From a virus: a stretch of DNA of 64,000 nt. Below are positions 8,050 to 14,816 of the stretch, piece by piece (within the stretch, counting starts at the first letter, position 1; every line of letters starts with the position of its first letter). A model generated the notes under the pieces. It did not search any database and had not been told where the DNA came from. It saw only the letters and a program-made list of their open reading frames with translations. The position numbers were made by a program, and so were the translations under genes. The DNA lies in the IMG/VR virus record IMGVR_UViG_3300008113_000252, positions 1 to 64,000 of that record. One strand, written 5' to 3'.

Positions 8050-8246
8050 GTCTAATCATTCTAGGATACCTACTCGGGATGGTAGTGTACCTAATAATCG
8101 CACATAAGACTACAGAAGTAACTGATCACGACAATGAGGGTATGGATGCACTCATGTGGCCGGCAGCTCTAATAGTTCTAGTACTCTTTGCTATCATTAA
8201 TATTCCAGGCTACCTTAGTAAAGTAATACAAAAGTTAGTTAAGTGA
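8043..8246 (+). CDS. Small membrane protein, two segments
   Basis: 67 residues with hydrophobic segments at about 2-19 and 37-56, separated by a polar loop. It overlaps the upstream gene by 7 bases and the downstream GTG start by 4, so it is translated as part of the chain. Possibly acts at the inner membrane early in infection. Confidence 0.65.
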   Translation: MVGLIILGYLLGMVVYLIIAHKTTEVTDHDNEGMDALMWPAALIVLVLFAIINIPGYLSKVIQKLVK

Positions 8247-8773
8247 GTAAGCACGGTAACCTACCATATCACATCTATGTAAACGTAGACAACAAGTTCT
8301 TGGGACCTAATATGCCGGAAGGTACTACTGCTGGTCTCTGGCATGGTGTATATGGTAGGGAATACCAACTCTTACTCGGACACGTTCTTCTAGAAAGTGG
8401 TGCACACTGGAGTGGACTACCCTTACATGCAATGTCAACTACTACAGACTTCTCGGTAGATCATGAAACACTCATGCCTTGGAAGGTAATGGGTGAAGAC
8501 ATGGACGTAGTACACTTCACTTACCTGGAGGGTCTACTAGTAGAGACAAAAGCCGGTAAGGGTAGACACACCGGAATCATCATTGATTGGAAAGACGGGT
8601 ACTCCAAGTACCAACAAGAACATAAACCCCTTAACCTAGTAAACCTACACTCCGGTCAGTTTGCTCTTCAACCAAATAACTATTGCCGGTTCACGGATGC
8701 TCACTTCACTAAAGAAGAAGCTAAAGAGAACCTAAAGCACTACTTAAGAGGAGAAGACATCTACTGGGAGTAA
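8243..8773 (+). CDS. Unknown protein with GTG start
   Basis: 176 residues. The GTG at 8243 overlaps the preceding TGA (GTGA) and is the best start by position. The protein is soluble and rich in His and Trp (HIYVNVDNKFLG, LLESGAHWSGLPLHAM). No family recognised. It is the last gene before a terminator at 8801. Confidence 0.7.
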   Translation: MSKHGNLPYHIYVNVDNKFLGPNMPEGTTAGLWHGVYGREYQLLLGHVLLESGAHWSGLPLHAMSTTTDFSVDHETLMPWKVMGEDMDVVHFTYLEGLLVETKAGKGRHTGIIIDWKDGYSKYQQEHKPLNLVNLHSGQFALQPNNYCRFTDAHFTKEEAKENLKHYLRGEDIYWE

Positions 8774-8800
8774 ACAATACCCCTAGCCCTGTCAAGAGTT

Positions 8801-8832
8801 AACCCTGGTAGAAATGCCGGGGTTTTCTTTTT
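8801..8832 (+). terminator. Rho-independent terminator
   Basis: AACCCTGG (8801-8808) pairs with CCGGGGTT (8817-8824), 8 bp with one G-U, loop of 8, followed by TTCTTTTT. Ends the operon that begins at the 6695 promoter. Confidence 0.8.
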
Positions 8833-8899
8833 ACTGGAAAATTCTTCACACAAACCCTTACTTACTGGAAAATACTTTTTTGCTTATTGGAAAATACTT
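8832..8899 (+). repeat. Three direct repeats of TACTGGAAAATACTT
   Basis: Near-identical 15-mers start at 8832 (TACTGGAAAATTCTT), 8863 (TACTGGAAAATACTT) and 8885 (TATTGGAAAATACTT), spaced 31 and 22 bases. They lie directly after a terminator and before the next transcription unit, where an operator, promoter or replication iteron would sit. Confidence 0.6.
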
Positions 8900-8992
8900 C
8901 ATACAACCTCTGTACAAGAGGGTTCAGGTGTATAGATTTTTACATGTGTGGCATTATGATGGATCCCTAGCTAACAGCTCCCCCACTTAGTC

Positions 8993-9015
8993 ATGGCGGG
9001 GATGGACCCCGCCAT
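8993..9015 (+). promoter_or_regulatory. Perfect 9-bp hairpin in a leader
   Basis: ATGGCGGGG, loop ATGGA, CCCCGCCAT. No U-tract follows, so it is not a classical terminator. It ends 25 bases before the start codon at 9041. An in-frame ATG forms the hairpin base, but the downstream ATG is the better start; the hairpin may protect or regulate the leader. The 8900-8992 stretch before it holds no gene I can support. Confidence 0.55.
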
Positions 9016-9040
9016 AAGTTTATCTCTTAATTTAAAAAAC

Positions 9041-9289
9041 ATGGCACAAGCAAAAATCATCAAACTGACAGAGAAATCAACACTGGTTTCTATCACACCC
9101 AATGGACGCCAATTTGGTTCCAAGCTAGCTTACATCAGACAAGCTGATGGTGACACTGTGGGCGCAACCATTGAAATTGCTGATGGATACACCTTCGTAG
9201 ACTTTAAGGTCTGGAATCCTGACACTGACACTATGGAAGTAGTTACCACCAAAGATGGTGTTGTGTGTCAAACACTAGAGTGGGCGTAA
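9041..9289 (+). CDS. Small unknown protein
   Basis: 82 residues starting MAQAKIIKLTEKSTLV. It looks like a compact beta-rich protein. I chose ATG 9041 over the in-frame ATG 8993 because 8993-9015 is a perfect hairpin and an A-rich leader (AATTTAAAAAAC) precedes 9041. A single-gene unit, with a terminator overlapping its stop. Confidence 0.7.
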   Translation: MAQAKIIKLTEKSTLVSITPNGRQFGSKLAYIRQADGDTVGATIEIADGYTFVDFKVWNPDTDTMEVVTTKDGVVCQTLEWA

Positions 9290-9305
9290 TGCCCACTTTT
9301 TTATT
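9279..9305 (+). terminator. Terminator overlapping the stop codon
   Basis: AGTGGGC, loop GTAAT, GCCCACT, then TTTTTATTTTT. The TAA stop of the 9041 gene is in the loop. Confidence 0.85.
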
Positions 9306-9621
9306 TTTCTTAACTAATTAAGACGGCCGACGAAGGAGGCCGTGTAAGTTATTAAAAGTAAAACACACACAAGTAAACGGTCATTATTGAAAGAAATGTA
9401 ATTTCTCTCCGAGAGTCTTTGCATTTCTTTCAATGATCTTACTCATTCTTTGCATTTCTTTCAAAAAACATAACAATTCTTTGCAGATGCGTGAATGTGT
9501 TTAGGTGGGTAGGAATCATCTCCACTTATTACCACATTTACCCACTTGGTATTAAGTATATATAAATTTTCTGCGCAGCTTATGGCTACAATTATCAAAC
9601 ACACCTTAAACCCTCTTAATT
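9306..9621 (+). other. Gene-free structured region with alternative pairings
   Basis: No gene over 316 bases. It holds a hairpin GGCC...GGCC near 9326-9342. ATTGAAAGAAATG (9386-9398) can pair with CATTTCTTTCAAT (9422-9434, 13 bp) or with a second copy, CATTTCTTTCAA (9453-9464, 12 bp). A third stem pairs AGGTGGGTA (9503-9511) with TACCCACTT (9539-9547). The TCTTTGCATTTCTTTCAA unit is directly repeated, followed by a shorter TTCTTTGCA. It looks like a regulatory leader or small RNA rather than spacer. Confidence 0.5.
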
Positions 9622-9834
9622 ATGCACATTAACGTCATTACACGTAACTGTGGTACCTTCTTCTATCCTAATGGATACGGTCTACATGTAAAGCACAATG
9701 GTTCTTCCTTTATTGCTACTATGCTGAAGGGTGTATCCGCTAACTATGTAATCTATCAATCCGAGAGTATTGGTAACATAGATACCCAAAGATTACAAGG
9801 CGTACATAAGTATGTTAAGTCTCTTCAGCCATGA
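9622..9834 (+). CDS. Small unknown protein
   Basis: 70 residues (MHINVITRNCGTFFYPNG...), probably a small alpha/beta domain. It follows the structured leader described at 9306 and overlaps the next gene by 4 bases. No family recognised. Confidence 0.65.
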   Translation: MHINVITRNCGTFFYPNGYGLHVKHNGSSFIATMLKGVSANYVIYQSESIGNIDTQRLQGVHKYVKSLQP

Positions 9835-10049
9835 GAACTATAGTCGGTCTTCTACTAAGACAGCTTACCCTTATGGTTCTTTCTTTCCTCTTTCTGTATT
9901 TCTTTGTTTTGTTCTTCGGAGCTAACCCGGATTACTTTGAGTGGTCATTAGAAAGTAAAGGAGTAATGGGTATATTCACTTTTACTCTCTCTGTTGCTCT
10001 TCATGCTTATTGGTATGATAGAGCATTTATGCTTCGGCAACAAAAATAA
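9831..10049 (+). CDS. Small membrane protein
   Basis: 72 residues with hydrophobic segments at about 4-30 (LLLRQLTLMVLSFLFLYFFVLFF) and 44-60. Coupled to the upstream gene by ATGA. Function unknown. Confidence 0.65.
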   Translation: MRTIVGLLLRQLTLMVLSFLFLYFFVLFFGANPDYFEWSLESKGVMGIFTFTLSVALHAYWYDRAFMLRQQK

Positions 10050-10370
10050 CCAAGTATCTGGCCAGCGTACTTGTGTTATAGTATTTAGGATAGCTGGCCA
10101 CCTTTAGGGTATTCCATTCCCTGACAAGCATGTGGGGCAAAGCATGGTCACTTCAGACTATGTATTGTGCAGGCGTTAAAATCATGCGTTTAACCGGTTA
10201 CTGAACTAGACAGTATCCTGGTTATTCTATTTACACTAACAAACAAGAAACCCGAATCTTGTAACCTGATCAGTTACTATGACGGTCTAGAGATACAGCT
10301 CTAGTTTGAATTCAACAATCCTCTGTATAGGCGCCCTCAAATCACACTTAATTTAAAATTCTAAATCCTT
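10050..10370 (+). other. Gene-free region rich in inverted repeats
   Basis: No credible gene in 321 bases. Stems: TGGCCAGC (10059-10066) with GCTGGCCA (10093-10100); GTTAAA (10175-10180) with TTTAAC (10189-10194); GTAAC (10261-10265) with GTTAC (10273-10277); CTAGAG (10287-10292) with CTCTAG (10299-10304). This density suggests a structured RNA or long leader for the gene at 10371. I could not match it to tRNA or any riboswitch core. Confidence 0.5.
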
Positions 10371-10694
10371 ATGACAAATAAAAAACGCTATGAACAAGAA
10401 GAAATACAAATGATTGTAAGTGATTACGATTATAGTATTAGTATGAACAAGAATGCTTTAATACTTGCGGGTTTATTAAACCGTAGTCCTAAAGCGGTCT
10501 TAGAAAAATTAGGAAAGCTAAAAAATAGTAATGTTCTTGTTTTTCCCTCAAAGGTTTCTAAAACTGTTTCCCTAACCCCTTCTCAAGATATCTCAGCCGA
10601 AAGCTTTATGACTACTGTTCTTAATCTTGCCTTAAGTCGCATTGATAAAGAAGAGAAGCAAAAGCTTATCCTGAAATTGATGTCTGAGATATGA
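10371..10694 (+). CDS. Putative helix-turn-helix protein
   Basis: 107 residues. LAGLLNRSPKAVLEKLGKL (about 31-49) resembles a homeodomain-like helix-turn-helix. The rest is helical and charged. Overlaps the next gene by 4 bases. Probably a DNA-binding protein; target unknown. Confidence 0.55.
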   Translation: MTNKKRYEQEEIQMIVSDYDYSISMNKNALILAGLLNRSPKAVLEKLGKLKNSNVLVFPSKVSKTVSLTPSQDISAESFMTTVLNLALSRIDKEEKQKLILKLMSEI

Positions 10695-11245
10695 TCAACT
10701 ATACGAGAAACCTTAGTTTCTCGGAGTCTAAAGACAAAGCACGGCAAGCTGTATTAGAGTTTTTACCCCATGATAGTAAAAATATAATCAGTTTGCCTGC
10801 TGAGTCTTTTATGTTTGAAGCTCAAGCTAAAATGAAAAACCCTGGTATCAACATCTACGGTTTTGAATTTAAACAGAGAATCATTAGTCGTAATAAGAAA
10901 GAGCGTTACTTTATCGCTCAAGAAATGCTTACTGATTACATACACGGTGATGTTCTTAAAGCTGATCTTTCTAATATAGACTTTGCTTGGCTAGACTTAT
11001 GCTCCACTCCTAGTGTAGAAGTACAGTCTAGATTTATAACCCAAGCCCGAAGTGCAAAATCGGGCTCACGTATTGTTATTACCCTTACTCGTAAGATTCG
11101 ATATATGAAAGAACAAAACAAGCCTCTTGCTACTATAGAACAGTTTGTTAAAGGAATTCATTATCTGACTAACGGTAAGATTGTAAAGCAATATGATTAC
11201 ACCAACGGCAGAAGTCCTATGACTATGCTGTTTATCCAATTCTAA
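10691..11245 (+). CDS. Rossmann-like, possibly methyltransferase-like protein
   Basis: 184 residues. The order of elements resembles a class I SAM methyltransferase: IISLPAESFMFE after the first strand, YGFE as a possible acidic end of strand 2, HGDVLK, then FAWLDLCSTPS (strand 4 region) and SGSRIVITLT (strand 5). The glycine-rich motif I is not canonical, so catalytic activity is doubtful. No target or partner is visible. A terminator follows at 11274. Confidence 0.45.
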   Translation: MINYTRNLSFSESKDKARQAVLEFLPHDSKNIISLPAESFMFEAQAKMKNPGINIYGFEFKQRIISRNKKERYFIAQEMLTDYIHGDVLKADLSNIDFAWLDLCSTPSVEVQSRFITQARSAKSGSRIVITLTRKIRYMKEQNKPLATIEQFVKGIHYLTNGKIVKQYDYTNGRSPMTMLFIQF

Positions 11246-11273
11246 GCCGCTGCAACGGATTCGTTTAGAGCAT

Positions 11274-11307
11274 AGAGGGGAGGTTGCAGACTCCCCTTTT
11301 TTTCTTT
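11274..11307 (+). terminator. Rho-independent terminator
   Basis: AGGGGAG (11276-11282) pairs with CTCCCCT (11291-11297), extended by A-U and G-U pairs, then TTTTTTC. Confidence 0.85.
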
Positions 11308-11314
11308 TTATATT

Positions 11315-11560
11315 ATGAGAATCAAAATAGATATCTTCGGAGCTTTCCTAATCTTATTGGCCGCAATCCTCATTTACTTTTGGGGAGCTACTACTGTTCA
11401 CACCACACGTCCTAGAATTATTATTTATCAACCTGAGTTTAATCATGTCGTAAAGATGGATACCTGCCGTATCGTTGGAGATACTGCCGGCAATCCTCTT
11501 GCTATTTGGTATAATGATTTCATCTTTATGCCAGATACCGCCATGATGGAAGCTCTATAA
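11315..11560 (+). CDS. Membrane-anchored small protein
   Basis: 81 residues. One hydrophobic N-terminal segment (about 8-26, FGAFLILLAAILIYFWGA) is followed by a soluble beta-rich domain of about 50 residues. N-in/C-out anchoring in the inner membrane is the simplest reading. Unknown function. Confidence 0.65.
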   Translation: MRIKIDIFGAFLILLAAILIYFWGATTVHTTRPRIIIYQPEFNHVVKMDTCRIVGDTAGNPLAIWYNDFIFMPDTAMMEAL

Positions 11561-11569
11561 CTTGTTGCT

Positions 11570-11624
11570 GGACGGAGCATATGGTGTGACCCAAAGTTAG
11601 GGGTGCCGTCCCACCCTTAACTTT
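11570..11624 (+). promoter_or_regulatory. Hairpin with loop complementary to upstream sequence
   Basis: AAAGTTAGGGGTG (11593-11605) pairs over 13 bp with CACCCTTAACTTT (11612-11624), one G-U. The 6-base loop CCGTCC (11606-11611) is fully complementary to GGACGG at 11570-11575, so a pseudoknot or an alternative stem can form. ATCTTTT follows, so the hairpin alone may terminate. It lies 20 bases before the 11645 start. Confidence 0.6.
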
Positions 11625-11644
11625 ATCTTTTAAATCTTTACACC

Positions 11645-12241
11645 ATGCAAGCACTTAGAATCAACTCTCACGGTACATCGTTTGACCTTAGAATTGAAAA
11701 CGGTAAACCTTATTATCATATCAAAATTCAGTATCCTGATGCTAATGTTTTTATTGCCCAAGATGATAACGGTAAAGCACATATCACTATTTACTTCAAA
11801 CAATTTTCTCGCAAAAAATACTTTGGACTACAAAAAGAGATACTAGAATATAAAAACAGAGAAGTATATACTAAGTATATTAATCCAGAACTAGAAGAGA
11901 TTGATGCTCAACTGGATTATGCTGTTAACCGGCTGTATTCCGGTACTCAAGGTCGGCAATACCAATCTGGTAATAAGAAAAGAACAGTATTATACGGTAC
12001 TATTGAATATAGTGTGGTTTTCACCTTTGATGATGACTACGATATAACTGCTAGTAAACTCATAGACGTTAAGAAATGTCTTACTCGTGCTATGAAGAAG
12101 TATCTTGATAGTCTTAAACCATTATCTAAGAGACAATACAAAGTCTATAGCGGTATCAGACTTCGTAATCATTATAGGAAAATTAAGTTTCTAAATATAA
12201 ATCCTGGACTTAGAGGTCTTGGAACAAGTTTACCGTTCTAG
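11645..12241 (+). CDS. Unknown 198-residue protein
   Basis: Tyr- and Lys-rich protein; the central part (LQKEILEYKNREVYTKYINPELEEIDAQL) is helical and the rest beta-rich. No family recognised. It is preceded by a TTTACACC leader directly before the ATG, a motif shared with several genes here. It ends with TAG. Confidence 0.65.
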   Translation: MQALRINSHGTSFDLRIENGKPYYHIKIQYPDANVFIAQDDNGKAHITIYFKQFSRKKYFGLQKEILEYKNREVYTKYINPELEEIDAQLDYAVNRLYSGTQGRQYQSGNKKRTVLYGTIEYSVVFTFDDDYDITASKLIDVKKCLTRAMKKYLDSLKPLSKRQYKVYSGIRLRNHYRKIKFLNINPGLRGLGTSLPF

Positions 12242-12377
12242 TCTCGCGCGTATTATGCTAATCCATACTAGGAGTATATATCTCTCATATTCCTGGTATA
12301 GACATATCCTCTCCTTATATATTATATATTATATACTAATATACGCGCGCGTAATATACACACCAAAACAAAACAAC
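12242..12377 (+). other. AT-rich tract flanked by GCGCGCG palindromes
   Basis: TCGCGCGTATTA near 12244, then about 90 bases of extreme AT content (TATATATTATATATTATATA at 12314-12336), then TACGCGCGCGTA (12342-12353), a perfect 12-bp palindrome. Such an easily melted tract between GC palindromes resembles a replication origin or a strong regulatory site. No gene. Confidence 0.45.
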
Positions 12378-12857
12378 ATGGAAATTAATATCAAAGATGA
12401 AGATCTTAAGGGTATTGCTGAAAACTTACTTTCAGGCTCTGTAATGAACGATCGGATGGTTGACTGTATCCACGGTCTACTTTTAGATGATAGTTCAGCA
12501 GCGGCCAGAATTGTTAGCTCTATGCTTGGTTCTGTAGCAGACTTCAGTAAGGGTATGAAACTAGGTGATTCTGTATTGCTAGGTAAGGGTAAATATTTTA
12601 TGAGTGATTATGATATAGATGCCTCTGTTGATGCGGCTTACTGTATTGTCAATAAAGATTCTAGCAGTTATACCACTGTTTATCTTATTGCCAGAATCGT
12701 TGAAATATTTAAATTTACTGAATCAAAGACTTTTAGAGTGAGCTACAAACTTGTTGACTCTAAAGGTGAGGTTAAAGATTTTGAAGAAACAGTTAGTTGT
12801 AACCACGTAAAACCTTTTATTCAAGATGGCGAAGATCAACAGATTCATGTACTCTGA
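12378..12857 (+). CDS. Unknown 159-residue protein
   Basis: I chose ATG 12378 (MEINIKDEDLKG), preceded by CACACCAAAACAAAACAAC, because the longer frame to 12219 runs through the AT-rich tract and the upstream gene. The helical N-terminal half (MVDCIHGLL...) is followed by a beta-rich half (YTTVYLIARIVEIFKF). Its 3' end overlaps the next gene by 32 bases. No family recognised. Confidence 0.65.
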   Translation: MEINIKDEDLKGIAENLLSGSVMNDRMVDCIHGLLLDDSSAAARIVSSMLGSVADFSKGMKLGDSVLLGKGKYFMSDYDIDASVDAAYCIVNKDSSSYTTVYLIARIVEIFKFTESKTFRVSYKLVDSKGEVKDFEETVSCNHVKPFIQDGEDQQIHVL

Positions 12858-13053
12858 ATTCCTTGGCAACTATGTTGACGGTGAATTTGGTTCAACACCA
12901 GTAGGTAAAGCATTCCTCAAGCATTTTAATTATTTAGGTATTAATGATCAAGATCTTGAAGATGAAAGTATTTCTTCTGTAGCAATCCGTAAAATTTGGA
13001 ACCGGTATGTTGTTGGCCCTAATGGTCAGCAAGTATGGGACGGTGAATCTTAA
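12826..13053 (+). CDS. Small unknown protein
   Basis: 75 residues (MAKINRFMYSEFLGNYVDG...). No family recognised; the ending NRYVVGPNGQQVWDGES is unusual. It overlaps the previous gene. Confidence 0.6.
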   Translation: MAKINRFMYSEFLGNYVDGEFGSTPVGKAFLKHFNYLGINDQDLEDESISSVAIRKIWNRYVVGPNGQQVWDGES

Positions 13054-13064
13054 TTAAAACTATT

Positions 13065-13292
13065 ATGGAAAATTTTATTGAAGTTACTGAAGTACGTGAA
13101 CCGATAGGTGTAGAGGATGCTATAAAGCATAGAACCCTTCTAAATGTAAATCAGATTGTAGCAATTCAATCCGTTGAACCTCATATTGCAAAGGCTTTAG
13201 GTTACAATACAATTATTGTAACTACCAAGAATAGCTACTGCGTATTTGAAACAATGGACCGTATTCAAAATCCTTTTAGTAGTTGGAGTTGA
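13065..13292 (+). CDS. Small unknown protein
   Basis: 75 residues with a beta-rich layout, LNVNQIVAIQSVEPH then NTIIVTTKNSYCVFET. This resembles small phage proteins that fold as a compact barrel, but I know no function. The A-rich TTAAAACTATT leader is typical for this genome. Confidence 0.6.
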   Translation: MENFIEVTEVREPIGVEDAIKHRTLLNVNQIVAIQSVEPHIAKALGYNTIIVTTKNSYCVFETMDRIQNPFSSWS

Positions 13293-13319
13293 TTACCCAA
13301 AACTGATTTGTTATATTTG
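13288..13319 (+). promoter_or_regulatory. Candidate Bacteroidota-type promoter
   Basis: GTTG at 13288-13291, 20 bases, TATATTTG at 13312-13319 (TAnnTTTG). It overlaps the end of the 13065 gene and precedes a short frame at 13324. Confidence 0.45.
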
Positions 13320-13323
13320 GTAC

Positions 13324-13404
13324 ATGGAAGAGCAAACAGAAAAGCCGGAGACCAACACTGATGAAGGTGTTGGTTCCGACTTTATTTATATCTATTGGGG
13401 TTAG
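13324..13404 (+). CDS. Possible 26-residue acidic peptide
   Basis: MEEQTEKPETNTDEGVGS and an aromatic tail, starting 5 bases after a promoter match. Within it ACCAACAC (13351-13358) and GTGTTGGT (13367-13374) form a perfect 8-bp hairpin, so this may instead be an RNA element. I cannot decide between the two. Confidence 0.3.
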   Translation: MEEQTEKPETNTDEGVGSDFIYIYWG

Positions 13405-13413
13405 TCTCTACCT

Positions 13414-13563
13414 TTACGGAAGAACAACATGCTCATGAATAGACAAACTGTTACAACCTTGGACCCGGCATTTACCCAAATCGGCAAAGTCACCTGGCAC
13501 AAATTGAACAGAAGAACATGCTGTCAGCAACAAGACAGCACCAAGGGCTATAAGTCTTTTCAT
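13414..13563 (-). CDS. Small antisense-oriented lipoprotein
   Basis: 49 residues on the minus strand inside a plus-strand region. It has a classic lipoprotein signal: MKRLIALGAVLLLTAC, with lipobox LTAC and lipid-acceptor Cys16, and a mature part of only 33 residues with two further cysteines (C32, C37). Small phage lipoproteins are known in other phages as superinfection-exclusion factors blocking receptors; that role is inferred here. Its orientation implies its own promoter, perhaps for separate timing. Confidence 0.7.
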   Translation of the reverse strand: MKRLIALGAVLLLTACSSVQFVPGDFADLGKCRVQGCNSLSIHEHVVLP

Positions 13564-13623
13564 AATTTAAGTTATTAATGTTACTACATTGTTAAATTAT
13601 GAAAATTTTCTTAATTTCACACC

Positions 13624-13797
13624 ATGAAAATAATTAAAGACGCAAACAACATGTCAGCTAAACAAATGGCTGACTACTGGAAGTCTAGACATGGTGCTGA
13701 TGCTCTTGTTCAGTTCAGTCAAGTCTTAGTTTTTATGGAATCTTTAGGTAAAGCTACTCCTTACTTTTACAAAGTGAAGGCGTTATTATCTAAGTAA
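13624..13797 (+). CDS. Small unknown protein
   Basis: 57 residues (MKIIKDANNMSAKQMADYWK...), mostly helical. Preceded by the TTCACACC leader motif. It ends 9 bases before a tRNA gene. Confidence 0.6.
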   Translation: MKIIKDANNMSAKQMADYWKSRHGADALVQFSQVLVFMESLGKATPYFYKVKALLSK

Positions 13798-13806
13798 AAA
13801 TCAAAT

Positions 13807-13878
13807 GGTTCCATAGTTAAAGGGATATAACACTAGCCTTCTAAGCTTGTATTCCTGGTTCGAATCCAGGTGGAATCA
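13807..13878 (+). tRNA. tRNA-Arg (anticodon TCT)
   Basis: Acceptor GGTTCCA/TGGAATC with one G-U, D-stem GTTA/TAAC, anticodon stem CTAGC/GCTTG (one U-U mismatch) with loop CTTCTAA (anticodon TCT), and T-arm CCTGG TTCGAAT CCAGG. No encoded CCA. It reads AGA, a frequent Arg codon in these genes. Confidence 0.85.
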
Positions 13879-13892
13879 CTAAATACACACCA

Positions 13893-14033
13893 ATGAAAAA
13901 TTATTGTAAGGATTGTAAGAAGGTAACTCCTCACATTCCAAAACTCTCCGCTGTAATGGAGAACAAATTAGTTTGTGCAATTTGTAGAACATCTAATTAT
14001 AGAGATCAATTTTATGAAGAACCAGCAAAATGA
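13893..14033 (+). CDS. Small zinc-ribbon protein
   Basis: 46 residues with CKDC near the N-terminus and CAIC 20-odd residues later, a zinc-ribbon pair. It begins 15 bases after the tRNA behind an ACACCA leader. It overlaps the next gene by 20 bases. Function unknown. Confidence 0.6.
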   Translation: MKNYCKDCKKVTPHIPKLSAVMENKLVCAICRTSNYRDQFYEEPAK

Positions 14034-14169
14034 GCGCATCGGCTATGTAGAATGGATGATGAAGATTAAAAGTGTCTATCAGTATCCTTCACACATTGCC
14101 AGAGGCATAGATCATTTAGTAAACTCAGAACCCGTAACATTACCTGAAGGCGTAAAGAAACCAAAATAA
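14014..14169 (+). CDS. Small unknown protein
   Basis: 51 residues starting MKNQQNERIGYVEWMMK. This ATG is preferred over an in-frame upstream ATG (13975) that would lie deep in the zinc-ribbon gene. Its stop overlaps the next start (TAATG). Confidence 0.6.
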   Translation: MKNQQNERIGYVEWMMKIKSVYQYPSHIARGIDHLVNSEPVTLPEGVKKPK

Positions 14170-14465
14170 TGACACCAGAAGACTATCAAAAACATTTAAC
14201 CGTTGTAAAGCTCGTAGTAACTTCTCAAGTTCTTGTTGAGCTTATTGATGATCTTAAGGGTACTAAGTCTTATCGTCAAGATATCAAGTATCATGCAAAC
14301 AACTTGTCAAGTTTACTTGAGAAAACCCTCACTCATTCCTACAGTCATATCCAAGATCCAGAATCTGAAGATGTGTATGTAACTATTGAGAGAGGTTTCC
14401 GGAAGTTACTTGATACAACAGTAGAACAATTACATGATATTGGAGAAGTACCGCATTCAGTATGA
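14169..14465 (+). CDS. Small helical unknown protein
   Basis: 98 residues, nearly all helical by composition. No family recognised. Coupled to the upstream gene (TAATG) and overlapped by the next one from 14434. Confidence 0.65.
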   Translation: MTPEDYQKHLTVVKLVVTSQVLVELIDDLKGTKSYRQDIKYHANNLSSLLEKTLTHSYSHIQDPESEDVYVTIERGFRKLLDTTVEQLHDIGEVPHSV

Positions 14466-14598
14466 GAGATATAATACAGATCAAGGTAAATCTTGTTGGG
14501 AGCTGATAACCAAAGAGTTTGACTCCAAGAAAGAAAGAGATCTGTTTATACGTCGTATTAGTCAAAATATAATTGTAAGAAGGGTGTGGGCTATATAG
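14434..14598 (+). CDS. Small basic protein
   Basis: 54 residues (MILEKYRIQYERYNTDQGK..., ending IVRRVWAI), charged and mixed in character, starting 32 bases inside the previous gene. Its stop lies in a terminator stem-loop, as for the 9041 gene. Low similarity to anything I know, but composition and placement support it. Confidence 0.5.
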   Translation: MILEKYRIQYERYNTDQGKSCWELITKEFDSKKERDLFIRRISQNIIVRRVWAI

Positions 14599-14616
14599 TC
14601 TACACCTTTTTTGTTT
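14583..14616 (+). terminator. Rho-independent terminator
   Basis: GGTGTGGGCT (14583-14592), loop ATAT, AGTCTACACC (14597-14606), 10 bp with G-U pairs, then TTTTTTGTTT. Confidence 0.8.
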
Positions 14617-14642
14617 AAATTCACACCAAATAAACTTTTAAG

Positions 14643-14816
14643 ATGAAAAAGAAGTATAGTTTCAGGTTTATTAGTATGTGGTCTCAGGTTTACCTGCTGC
14701 CAACTATTAATGTAACCTATGATAAATATCTCTTTGGTTACCGGAACATTGAGTTCTGGTGGTGGAAGTGGGGTGTAGAATTTCTACTTGATGATGACAA
14801 GTTTGGTAGAGTATAA
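14643..14816 (+). CDS. Small Trp-rich protein
   Basis: 57 residues with five Trp, including a WWWKW run preceded by NIEF. It starts after a TCACACCAAA leader. Function unknown. Confidence 0.55.
   Translation: MKKKYSFRFISMWSQVYLLPTINVTYDKYLFGYRNIEFWWWKWGVEFLLDDDKFGRV

Noticed and set aside
8832-9470. Direct repeats considered as a CRISPR array
   Set aside because: Repeats are too short and too few, spacing is irregular, and there are no cas genes.
12219-12377. N-terminal extension of the 12378 gene back to 12219
   Set aside because: It would translate the AT-rich palindromic tract and overlap the previous gene; ATG 12378 has the typical A-rich leader.
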